64,000 bases of DNA from Salminus brasiliensis (lineage: Eukaryota > Chordata > Actinopteri > Characiformes > Bryconidae), in the NCBI RefSeq assembly GCF_030463535.1, contig NC_132878.1, positions 29,758,261 to 29,822,260 on the forward strand, written 5' to 3'. Each line of letters opens with the position of its first letter. Within the stretch, counting starts at the first letter, position 1. This document shows, piece by piece, positions 11,845-25,418 of the stretch. Below the pieces are notes generated by a model. That model worked only from the letters and a program-made list of their open reading frames with translations, did not search any database and was not told where the DNA came from. The translations under genes and the position numbers were made by a program.

Positions 11845-12973
11845 ACTCTGCGGTTGCTGTATCCGTTGGTGTTGCTCTCCGGTGTTACGCCCGATGCTGC
11901 CATGTAGGTGCTGCCGATCGTCTTTATTTTGGTGATGCAGCGAAAGTCTGTACGGTCCAGCAGCTGTCCAGGGTCAGAGTTTAAAAAATGAAACAAATAA
12001 AAACAGGGCATCAGTGACGGACAGCTAAATACTACTGCCACTACTACTAATAATAATAGTAATAATAATAGTAAGTGCTCATTCATATAGAGCCGCTTGC
12101 ACAAACGTAGGGACAGTAAACAGAAGATCAAAATGAGAACATGAGAAAGTGAGAGACAGAAACAAAAGAGAAAATAGGAAAGAAAAGAGAGACAGCGAGA
12201 GAGAAATGAGTGAGACAGACTGAGAGACTCACAGAGTCAAAGTCTGAGATGATCTCGTTGAGAATTCTTAGACATTCAATGCCTCCATTATTGATGCTCT
12301 CCTCCGTGTAGAAATCAGAAAAATTTGGAATTGAGGCGAACATCACACCGATTTCATCATACGACTGACTATACAACTCCTGACAGGGAGCACACACACA
12401 CACACACGTCATTTGGTTAGGGTAAGGTAAGGGCTTGAACTTTGAACAGCTTCTACTGTTTTTCTCTCTAAATGGGGAGGGAGAAGAAGTCTAGCCGTTC
12501 ACTTATAACAGTACCAGTGTTTCAGAAAGCACATTTAGCCAGGGTTAGCTAGTTTCAGTTGGCAGAGATAGTTAGCATTTTTTCAGTTAGCATGATTTGC
12601 TAGGGTTAGCTATTTTTAGTTGGCATGGTTTGCCAGGGTTAGCTATTTTTAGTTGGCACTAAAAAATCATCATTTTGTATCTTACACCAAAATAAGGCTC
12701 TTTTTAATTCAGGACCCACACTAGTAACAAATCTTAAAGTAATAAAATAAATACATTAAAGATTAAAATAATTATTGATAATTCTCAGTACAAAACAACC
12801 CCACATCCCCAAACCTCGTCTCGTTTCTTGGAGCCCAGGAAGTGTTTGGCCACGTGTTCGGGCAGCATGTTGGTGACCAAAGCTTCGTTATAAGTCCTCA
12901 TCTCGTACACTCGCTCCTTCTGATCATGAACCTCAATCTTCCACAGAAACAACTTCCGGGACTGCCTCTCCAC

Positions 12974-13018
<45 letters not shown>

Positions 13019-16000
13019 GATAATTTAGACTATTATGGAACTTCCACTTTAAGTCTCAAACTCTCTAAGCATCAGATTTGTCATCGGGACATCCAGAGAG
13101 CAGAACTGGTCTGGTTCTCTCTGATTGGGTAGAGTGAGCCTTCCTCTCTCCATCACTCAGTGCAGTGCTAGACAGTGTGGGCATCTGTTAACTGATTTAA
13201 CAGAAGTAGCAGTTAGCTTTCAAGCGTGTTGAGCTACAGTGGTGTTGTTATGCTAGTGGCTGTCTGGAGGATGTATGAGCTGTCGGTCAAGACGTATTTG
13301 GTGCTCCTTCAGCTTTACACTGGAGCCACACAGCTAATGGAGCCTAGTAAGTGCTGGAAGCTTGTGTTCACCACATACAGCAGCCTAGCCTTGTCACTTT
13401 GTTTGTCTTTGGTCCTTTGTTTACATTCTCCATGTGCTTTCCACATGCTTCTTTGTTTTGGAGGTCTTGTATGATACACAGTAAGGTTTATTACTCAGTA
13501 ACTACAGGGACGTCTGTACAAACTGGTGGGGCTATTCTGTGATAATGGACGTTTACATTAACACGTTTGGCCCACCGGCCGGCCGTAAGCTGTTTAAGTG
13601 GCAAAACCCCTAAGTAGTGCGCTACCTAGTGAACAGGGCACACTTTTGGACTTTTTTAAAAGCGACAATAAAAAAAAAACAACTTACACTTGTATCCTGC
13701 CTTCTTGCTAATTAGCCCCATGCTAATTGATACGGTATAAGCTTCCATTGCTACATTAGCCTCGTAGCTGCAGTGTAAAGCTGAAGAAGAAAACTTCAGA
13801 CAACACAGACAAGTTCATCTGATCTGTGCGTTACAGCCTGTAGTGCAGGTAAATAGTGTGTGCAGTGTAAGCAAGGCCTGAGAGTGACGTACATGCCGAG
13901 CAAAGTAGTACAAACCGATCATCATGACAATGATCATCACCGTCATCAGATATTTAGTGGGAACCACAGAATGCCTGCAGAAACACACACACACACACAC
14001 ACACACATAGACAGACATATGTACTGATAAACAACAACTCTGATACATATCATTATATTTATATTTTCGCTTTCAATGATTTTGCCAACATTTCATGATG
14101 AATTGACCAATAGAAATGCTCCGAAATGACCTGGAATACAATTTCATTACACTGAATTCCATTTTTTTTTTTTTGCGTGAAAGGGACAATACACTTATTT
14201 TACACTTCAACTACTTCCAGGAGAAGTTCGGAGATTGATCACTGACCCTAGATGTTTACGTCTGAAGATGCTGGGCTAACGTTGCTAACAAGCACTGCAA
14301 ATAGACTGTCAGCAATCTCATCTCTGTAAAACACACCAAACCACCAAAAACATCATTTATTTGCTAATAAACTTTTCGTTTTTTTAATCAACCATCTAAT
14401 AAGACATTCATGTGTAGACTTTATTTTAACATTTGAGCTAAATGAATCACCTGCATAACGACCTACTTTGTAGCGCTATTTCACTTTCAGATTGGACCAC
14501 TGGAGTGATACCAAACACTGTGCTGAAGTCAGAGTGGGTCCAATTACTCCACCGTTCAGCTCAGTGTGGTTCTAGACTAAAGTAAGTCATATCATGTTCA
14601 TTAACCACATCCACTGTTAAACAAGTGAATGTCTAGAGGAGTTTTGAGAGACAACTGTTTGAGATGAGATGAGGTGATTGGTGACAGCATAAATCCAGTG
14701 CTTGTTAGCAAGATTAGCCTAGCACCCACTTTTGTAAACCAAAGAAGCACACATCAGACCCCAAACATGTCTTAGCTGATCGACTGCATCTGGGATTAGA
14801 TATCAAACAAGTTTATTTTCACATTAACACTGCTTTTTAATGTTCACATAATATATTCCATATCATTTTATAATAAGTGTAGCATGTGAGGTGTCTTTCA
14901 TGTTTAATTTAAAATGCTATATATGGTTAATATGACTGCAGGAAGTGTAGGGGGCGCTCTATAATGCTCTATAATGTTCATATGATTCACACACTCATTC
15001 TGACAGCTTGTAATACACTACAGGAAGTGTAGGGGGCGCTCTATAATGCTCTATAATGTTCATATGATTCACACACTCATTCTGACAGCTTGTAATACAC
15101 TACAGGAAGTGTAGGGGGCGCTCTATAATGCTCTATAATGTTCATATGATCCACACACTCATTCTGACAGACTGTAATACACTACATGAAGTGTAGGGGG
15201 CGCTCTATAATGGTAATATGATCCACTCACTCATTCTGACAGACTGTAATACACTACAGGAAGTGTAGGGGGAGCTCTATAATGTTCATATGATCCACAC
15301 ACTCATTCTGACAGACTGTAATACACTACAGGAAGTGTAGGGGGAGCTCTATAATGCTCTATAATGTTCATATGATCCACACACTCATTCTGACAGATTG
15401 TAATTCACTACAGGAAGTGTAGGGGGAGCTCTATACTGCTCTATAATGTTCATATGATCCACACACTCATTCTTACAGTCTGTAATACACTACATGAAGT
15501 GTAGGAGGAGCTCTATAATGTTCATATGATCCACACACTCATTCTGACAGACTGTAATTCACTACAGGAAGTGTAGGGGGAGCTCTATAATGCTCTATAA
15601 TGTTCATATGATCCACACACTTATTCTGACAGACTGTAATACACTACAGGAAGTGTAGGGGGCAATATGGCTTCTATAGGGAATAGTCACTCTAACAAAA
15701 AAGTACAGCTCTGTACTCACCTGTACTCCAAGTATCGTATGAGGTCGTAGATGTCGTAAATGTCCCTCCAGCTGTAGATGTCCACAGCAGTGGTTGCCAC
15801 GGTAACTAGCAGCATGAGGGCAAGTTTGACCAGGTGGCTGACCTGCACCAGCATGGTGGTGGCCACCAGGGAGAGCACGGCAATGTAGCTGTAGTATTTG
15901 GGGTTCTCAGCGCAGCCCCCGTCACCCAGAGTCTCCAGAGTTAAACCTGCTGTGGAGTTCAGCACCAGCAGGGGGGGCTGTACACAACTTAACTACACAA

Positions 16001-16975
16001 AAACACACAAACAATAATTTACTGTGTTATAAACATACAATACACTACATACACTACACTATTACTGTGACACATTTTTCTAAATGTTTATAATTCTATA
16101 CAATATTATAATAATTGTATACACTAATTTGATAAAACTGTTTATCTAAATATTTTTATTATGACTAATCTAATGCTTTAATTATATCATTTAATGGTTT
16201 TCTTAAATTTTCCAATTCATTCTAATTGAATTTTTGTATGTATATTTATCACTTTTAATTCCCTGAACTTTATCACTTGTCTGTAAAGCACTTTGATCTG
16301 CAACTTGTATCATTATTATTATTATTATTATTCTTTTAAGTATGTATTAAATGATAAATCATATTTAAAAGATGAATAATATTGTTTTTTCCCCTCGAAC
16401 TCCACTTACAACCACTGTGTGGTTTATGTTTCAAAAACAGCCAGAATTAATTTCTACACAACCATTTCATGTATGTAAATGAGCTCTGTTGTGATTGGCT
16501 GTGTCCTTTTCAAAAAGCACTCCTGAGAACTGCATTATGAATGGGCACTTATACTTAAATAAATAATATTTTTATGTAATATAATTTTATATAATATAAT
16601 AATTATATATTGTACAAAATATTATTCTCAATCTAGTCTGCTGTGTAAACAGTTCTCCCTGCACTCTGTACTTACAGTACGCTGGATCGTTTGCTAAATA
16701 ATCACAATTGAATCCTGATAAGCGTGAAGTATTAGTTGTTCACCTTTCTACTGATCTCCTATCAGTTCTGTCAGCCTTAGAACTAAAGCAGCATCAGCAG
16801 CAGTATTGTGTGTTTCTGTGTGTGTGTATATGTGTGTGTATAAGAGGAGTCCCTTGTGGGGCTGGTAAATTAGAGAAGGTGGTATAATGGACAGCTAAAG
16901 CATCATTACTGCAGGCCCTGGAGATCCCAGGCTTAATTATAGTAGAAACAAAACACACACACACATACACAAACA

Positions 16976-17027
<52 letters not shown>

Positions 17028-20000
17028 GACTTTCCAGTTTAATGGGCACTCCTACTGTGTACCTACAGTCACCGGCCATTTTATCAGAAACATCTTCCAA
17101 ACAGGTATAGAGGTAGCAGAAATCTGAGGGGTTTAACGTCTCTAAAGGTTCCCTCTTAGAGAGTTATGACAGAAATTGATTATGAATACACTGCCTGATG
17201 CCCTAGACACTGTTTTACCATAGTTTTGAGAATATCTGTTCAGGTTTATCACTATTTTATCATCATCATCATCATCATTACACATGAATCTCAGAAAAGA
17301 CGTGTGGGTTCACTGGTAGGTTTAAATAATAAACAAATGCCTATATTTGTATTGTAGTCACGATGACCTCTGGTTCCTATCCATACGTTTTCTATAATGA
17401 AATCTCCTCTGAATGTGTTTATTCGAAACACTGAATTATCCAGAGAATTGTTTAACATCTGCAGTTAAAGGAAATACAAGACTCATTTAAAAAAATAAAT
17501 CAATGCTATTCACTTTACCACTTAATGTTATGGCTGATCAGTGTACAGAGCAGAAAAAACTAAACTCCAACAGGAGAAAGACCTTCTTACCATGTCCGCC
17601 ACCTCAGCCATGGCCAAGACGAAGATTGCCGCCATTGCCCAGGTGTTCCGTGCCCAGCGAGTCCGATCAATCCACAGAGAGAAGGACACCAGCTTCTTTG
17701 AGAACAGCTAACACCAAAAAAACACCACCTTCATACATATGGCAAAACGTATGGGCAATATTTCTAACTCTGCTCTGTATGTTTATAGAGAACAGAGAGT
17801 CCTACAGTGTCAGAAACCTCACAAGCACGTCTATTAGAGAGTACTGAACACACTTTTTGGTGGGGTATAAGCTTCAATTACTTGCTAGCTGCATTAGCCT
17901 CTTATATAGCTCCAGTGCTAATTGGTGGGGTATAAGCTTTAATTACTTGTTAGCCACATTAGCCTCATATATAGCTCCAGTGCTAATTGGTGGGGTATAA
18001 GCTTTAATTACTTGTTAGCCACATTAGCCTCATATATAGCTCCAGTGCTAATTGGTGGGGTATAAGCTTCAATTACTTGCTAGCTGCATTAGCCTCATAT
18101 ATAGCTCCAGTGCTAATTGGTGGGGTATAAGCTTCAATTACTTGCTAGCTGCATTAGCCTCATATATAGCTCCAGTGCTAATTGGTGGGGTATAAGCTTC
18201 AATTACTTGTTAGCCGCATTAGCCTCATATATAGCTCCAGTGCTAATTGGTGGGGTATAAGCTTCAATTACTTGTTAGCCGCATTAGCCTCATATATAGC
18301 TCCAGTGCTAATTGGTGGGGTATAAGCTTCAATTACTTGTTAGCCGCATTAGCCTCATATATAGCTCCAGTGCTAATTGGTGGGGTATAAGCTTCAATTA
18401 CTTGCTAGCTGCATTAGCCTCATATATAGCTCCAGTGCTAATTGGTGGGGTATAAGCTTCAATTACTTGTTAGCCGCATTAGCCTCATATATAGCTCCAG
18501 TGCTAATTGGTGGGGTATAAGCTTCAATTACTTGCTAGCTGCATTAGCCTCATATATAGCTCCAGTGCTAATTGGTGGGGTATAAGCTTCAATTACTTGC
18601 TAGCTGCATTAGCCTCATATATAGCTCCAGTGCTAATTGGTGGGGTATAAGCTTCAATTACTTGCTAGCTGCATTAGCCTCTTATATAGCTCCAGTGCTA
18701 ATTGGTGGGGTATAAGCTTCTATTACTTGTTAGCTACATTAGCCTCATATATAGCTATAGTGATAATTGGTGGGGTATAAGTTTCAATTACTTGTTAGCC
18801 ACAGTAGCCTCACATATAACTCCAGTGCTAATTGGTGGGGTACAAGCGTCCATTACTTGTTAGCTACATTAGCCTCAGAGCTTCAGTGCTAATTGGTGGG
18901 GTATAAGCTTCCATTACCTGGTAGCTACATTAGCTTCATATATAGCTCCAGTGCTAATTGGTGGGGTATAAGCATCCTTTACTTGTTAGCCACATTAGAC
19001 TCGTATATAGCTCCAGTGCTAATTGGTGGGGTATAAGCTTCAATTACTTGCTAGCTGCATTAGCCTCAAATATAGCTCCAGTGCTAATTGGTGGGGTATA
19101 AGCTTCAATTACTTGCTAGCTGCATTAGCCTCTTATATAGCTCCAGTGCTAATTGGTGGGGTATAAGCTTCCATTACCTGGTAGCTACATTAGCTTCATA
19201 TATAGCTCCAGTGCTAATTGGTGGGGTATAAGCTTCCATTACTTGTTAGCTACATTAGCCTCAGAGCTCCAGGGTTAATAGGTGGGGTATAAGCATCTAT
19301 TACTTGTTAGCTACATTACCCTCACAACTCCAGAGTAAAGCTAAGGAAGTAGCACCAAAGTACAACTGAACTAGTCCTTTGAGTCAGCAGTTCTTTCGCC
19401 GTACCCGTGGGAAAATGACCGCCAGTGAGCAGATGGTGAGGATGAGGAGCAGCACCTCCCCGACCACCAGTGTTACATAATTCACCGTCAGCCTGTCAGA
19501 GACATGAGCAGCCAATCAGACACAGGAATAGATCACGTACACCTGTGTACACTTATAATATATGAAAATATGAAACAGAGAATAATAGTTGATTATTTAT
19601 ACCATGAATTATACCACATGATGTGTTCATAGGTGTATTATTTAATATAAAAAATACAAATAAATAAATGCTGATTAGTGAAAGGAGGGTGAGTCAATTT
19701 TTGTTGCCAGATTGTACAGGCTAGAACAGGGGTGGGCAACGGGGGCCAGAGTCTGCTGACTTCCCTGCTCTAACAGAGCTACTAACCCTGCTAATTAACA
19801 GGTGAGTTGAATCAGCTGTGGGCCGGAATCTGGCCTACAGTAGCAGAATTGCCCACCCCTGGGCTAGATGGACCTCAGAAGGAGGGGCATGCGAATTTAT
19901 CACATCAGTGTCTGGAACGCTGGCTACTGCACTACTTTATAGGATACTGTAAAGTGAATTACACGTAACTGTAAGGGGAGCCCAGGGGCAAAAGTAATAG

Positions 20001-23000
20001 CAAATCTTGCATAATGCTGATTTAAGTTCAATTTTATTTTCTTCTATTTGTTCCCTCATTTTGTAACACGAATAAAAAACAATAGGTAACAACCTTGTGT
20101 TTATTTACTGTCTTCTTGAAGAGAACTAATGAGACCTGATGTTATTAGTGTACTGTACTAAGTAGTATGTTTACGACAGTAACAGCACCATAAGTGGTGT
20201 GCTAATAAGATGCACTGTTTAGTGAGGTGTATGTGGTTTGGCACACAGCTATCCTGCAGTTTAAACTCCTCCCTTACCACAAGGGATGGCATGACCACTT
20301 ATGATTGGTGGGATATAAGCCAGTGCAAAGTTTTGTATCTGTGTGTTATTGAAAGAGAGAGAGAGACAGAGAGAGAGAGAGACATACACAGTGACAGGCC
20401 CTGAACAGGATTCAACTGGATCCCTTTAACAACGTTGTGTACTCACTGTGGGTCTATGAGCGTCTCCATGGCGGAGGTGAAGAACAGAACTACACAGCTG
20501 CAGCTGAATGCCGCTCCAGTCTGCCTCTCTTTCTCCAGCGAGTACCGAGTCTCCAACTCAGGGTCCACAAACCGCAGAGAGAGCACTGAGGTCCGCTTCT
20601 CTTCCAGCCTGTGGGGCGTGGGGAGAAATGAGTTTTCTAGAAAAGCTGGGAAAAGATCATACTGCAGAAAAATGTATGTACATGTGTTTTCCTCCCTATC
20701 TGTGCAGCACACTGTCGACGAGAAGTTTGGGTTCAATGTTCAATTTTCAATAATACCAAATCAGTTTCGCTGGTTACTTCCCATTTCAGCTTTTTAATGA
20801 GACCATAATTCAGAGAGAAACAGTGACATTTGTGGTGGGGAACGTATGTAGAACCAAACTGTGGAACTCTTTGGAAGATGAGTGGGGAATCATTAGGGTT
20901 TTCCCTAATATGTTCAGAGAAGCAACCCAAGAGCTTCTTAATTCTTAAATGCTCGCATCAGACGCCTAAACTCAACCTAGCTTTTTCCTTAACGAGGACA
21001 GAACTGATAGACAGAAAGACCTACAAACAAGCAGCAACTGAAGATAGCTGCAGTAAAGGCCTGGCAAAGCATCTCAACAGAGGAAACGCGGCATCTGATA
21101 GGGTCCGTGGGTTCCAGACTTCAGGCAGTCATTGATTGCAAAGAGAATTGTGTTTAGAATTGTATTCATTTGTCCAGTTACTTTTGAGCATGAGAAAATG
21201 AAGGGGCTGTGTGAAAACAACTGTAATTCCTAAGCAGATATTTTTGTTATTAAAGCTGAAATCTGCAGTTGAAACATTGCAAATCCATTATGGGGGCTTA
21301 GATAACAAAATGACACATATTGTGTGTACGTTTTAATACACAATAACTGTTTATTTACTGAATTTAACATATTCAGAATAAAATTCAAAATGCGGAATGT
21401 GCAAAAACGATGGCACATTTAATATTTTAAGTGGTATTTTTTAATATATATTTTCACAGGTGGTTCCTGGCTCATTGATTTAACGTCCAATTTGCCTTAC
21501 TTTGTATTTAGTTACTGAATAATAAGCCTTAGGGTGTAATAAAAATCACTGTGCATAAGGGCTTAAATTCCGTAAATAAATAAATAGAAAATGTGTCTAA
21601 AATGGGCAGAAAAGTGCCATATTTAAGTTTGTTTCCTGTAGAGGATTTGTTCAGTTATTTACATTTATAACATCAACAACACATGACATTTATTTACACA
21701 TGACAACTTTTGCACATGACAGTATGTTTAAATGGCACAGTTTTCATATTTAAATATGTTGCAATATACTCCGCTATATTAACCTTATGGATGAGCCTAA
21801 ACGTTGAATATATTTCATATCTATTTATTTTCCATGTGAAACAAAGAGTAGGAAAAGAAATCTGCAGCATGCTTGCTTATGTATGTGTGTGAGCTCACGT
21901 TTCCTCCATCTCTCTCTCCACTAGAGCTTTATTCAGCAGTCTGTTCAGCTCCTGCTCGTTTTCCATCCCTCCGTCCGCCAGGCTGGTCAGCTGCAGCCTC
22001 TGAAACACAGCCAGCACAGAGGCAGGTCAAAGCTTGTTTACGGTGTTTCACTGGGCATTCATTGGTGGATTGCATGCTAAATAATCAGAGCATTTTACAG
22101 AAGTATAAAAAAATCATATTGAAACCTAAAGCTGGGCTTTAGGGAGTTCTTTTATGATACAATAATAAAAAAAAAACACTTTATGATACACTATATGGAC
22201 AAAAGTATTGGGACAGCTGCTCATATACTGTTTCTTATGAAATCAGGGGGTATTACAAAAAGAGTTTCTTCTTCTTTTTTTGGACTAACTTCTTTGGTCT
22301 CTACTGTCTGTCCAGGGAAGGTTTTCTGCAAGATTTTGGAGCACTGTTGTGAGGATTTGATTGCATTCAGTGACAAGAGCATTAGTGCGGTCAGGATGTT
22401 GGATGATCACCACCCCACCTCACCCCCAACTTCCTAGCTTATCTTAAAAGTACTGGATGGAGTACTATCATTCCAGAGAACACAGTTCCACTACTTTACA
22501 GCGCCAGCCTGTTTAGCCCATGGTGCCTAAAGGTTCAAGTTCATCTGCTCCAGAGATTCCTATTCTATTGGCAATACTTCTCTACAGGGACTAGACAGGC
22601 TGTATATATGTATATATGAATATTTGCCAACTATCTTTAAATGTTATTATATTATTAATATTATTATTAATATTATTAAATAATGTCATAATTGGACAGC
22701 ACATAGTACAAGACTGTGACCTCTGACCTGCGCATCTGCCTCCACTGTGTCCGCCGTGACATTGCGGACTGAACGCACACTGCCGTTGGTCTCTGTGGTA
22801 GCGATGAGGGTGGGAGAGTTTCTACTGACCATCTGAGAAAGACAGACAGAGTGTTCTCATTCCTCCTTTTAGACAGTGAAGTCCTTATTCTCTTCATAGA
22901 TGCTCTCTTTTTACTCACGGTTCCGTTTGTGACTCCACCCACTCCGTTCATGACTCCATTAGTGACTCCACCCACTTCGTTCGAACCCCCGCCCTCTGTG

Positions 23001-25381
23001 TCAGTTTCAGTGGGAACAAGAACCAGGTAGGTATCGATGCCTTTTTCCATCAGGTACTCGCAGCGGTCCCCTCCGTTTCCCTCCTCCAGCACAAACTCCC
23101 CATGCAAACACTCCATTGTACTCTGGGAGATGTGCACACGCCTGCACACACACACACACACACAAAACATTTGTGAATACACAATCAAATATACACAGTA
23201 CAGTAATACTATATCTTTAACATGTTAAAAACAATTGCTCATTTATCTATCCATCCATTTATGAATGTACTTGTATGTATGTTTGTTTGTTGCAATATTA
23301 AAATTATACTGTTCATATGTGCAATAACTGAGAGGTGCAATAATTTCAACTGCTTTATATAGTATGTTCCACATTTATTATCACAATTACTGCCACTTTG
23401 CCACTTTATTATATTCATTTGTACATATTTCCAATTTTTTTTCTTTATATTTTATTTTATAGACTGTTTACTGGTGTGTTTATTATTACATGAATGGTTG
23501 CAACTGTAACAACTGCAATTTCCCTCCTGGGATCAATAAAGTATTCCTGAATCTGATTCTGATTGTTTATTCATGCGCTCATTTAAATAAACCAATAAAT
23601 CTATCAATCACTCAACAAATCATTCTTTTAGAAACACCTCAGGTCAGGGTCAATACTGAGAAGGAGTATTTGTGTAGCAGATTACAATTTACAATTATTT
23701 ACAATTATTCTCTAAATATTATTTATATATTTCTATTAAATAATATAATAATATCAAAATATTTATTCAAGGGCCAACCTGACAAAATGACATTAATGTT
23801 GTTTGTAAATATTACTATAAGTTATTATATAAGTTTCATATTGTTATTACACATATACAGTATCCTAACCTACAGTAATTTAGCCCCACCCATTCACACT
23901 GAAGCCAGAAGTGTTTCAGTAAGAGTACTTGTATGAAACATAATACAGTGCAGCCAATCAGAACAGAGCTCATTGACTTCTACCAGACTTAAAGACACAG
24001 GCTGTTTAATAAAAATGAAAAGGATGAAGAGAGATTGTGTACAACTGAATTACAAACTCACACAGACACTATAAATGGAGCTAAGAGAAAAACACCCATC
24101 AGAAAAATGCCTGATATGGCATAAAAGTGCTGCAGACCCTGGGATGCCGCCGGACTCCATCTTGTTGGCCACAGTGACGTCAGTGGACCAGACATCAAAC
24201 TGCCAGCGTTTCTGTCCCAGGACTCCGCCCAGCACTGTCCCTGTGTGTACGCCCACACGCATGTCCACCTCCGTCTTCGTCTTCTCACGTACGTACCTGG
24301 GTGGAGCACAGGTGAGCAAAGGTCAGTCTGAACCTCAGATACTCTCCAATAGCAACACCACTCTGACCCCGTTGCAAATCAGAATCCAGAAATCTGTAAT
24401 CACTGGTTGCTTGCATTATTTTTGTCATTTCATTTAATAATAAAGTATTATTAGGATATTCAGTACTAACTCATCTCAAGCTTGACAGGTCACATGATGT
24501 ATTACCATTAGATTTCCTATATCCTATATTTACGTTTTATGTGAAAAATAATGTTTTCATGATTGATAATATTAATATACATACTGGTCATATATTGTAA
24601 CTGCAGGTAGGAGTGTATTTGTGTTTTATTGCAAAAAGTAGCTTTTATGTTGAAATCGTAATATTATTAATAACATTAATAACATTAATTTAATAATATT
24701 AGCAAAGAGTAAATTGTCCATATCCTACATTTTCTTTTGTTTAAATGAAATTTTGTGGGTTCATGTACAACATTCTTACCCAACCATTTCAAACCCCCTC
24801 TTTATTCCTTATAATTAAACAGATGGTCCCTTTAAAACTAAAATATGTAAATGAGATCTGTTCTGATTGGTGGCCCTTTACTGTGTCTTCCTCAATAAGC
24901 AATACTACTTGAAACAGGTTGAAACGGTAGTTTTTTGTTAAGATGCTGCCTTTAGTGTTGGATAGTTACACACACATTCAGAACGAAGTATACTCCCGTT
25001 TACGTGTTAATCTGTTTACAATAGCAGAACATAAATCAAAGCATTTTGTTAAAGAGAGCTTTGTTAGTTCATATTGATTATGTATCGGAATTATGGGGCC
25101 CCCTAAATTTCACAGCTTAATTATCTCAACTTGATTAGCTTATTCCTTACGTCATGGTAACATGTTATTTTATTAAGATGGGATGTGTTTGCAGGTGTGT
25201 GTCTGTCTGTGTGTATGTGTATGTGCACTCACGAGATGGCCTTGACCATGGCCAGGCCCATCATGATGGAGCAGGCTGCGTGATCCTCCCGGTAATCAGG
25301 TAATCCACAGATACAGTAATAACAGTCCCCCAGAATCTTTATTCTCAACTGGTGATATTGCTGCACACACACACACACACA

Positions 25382-25418
<37 letters not shown>

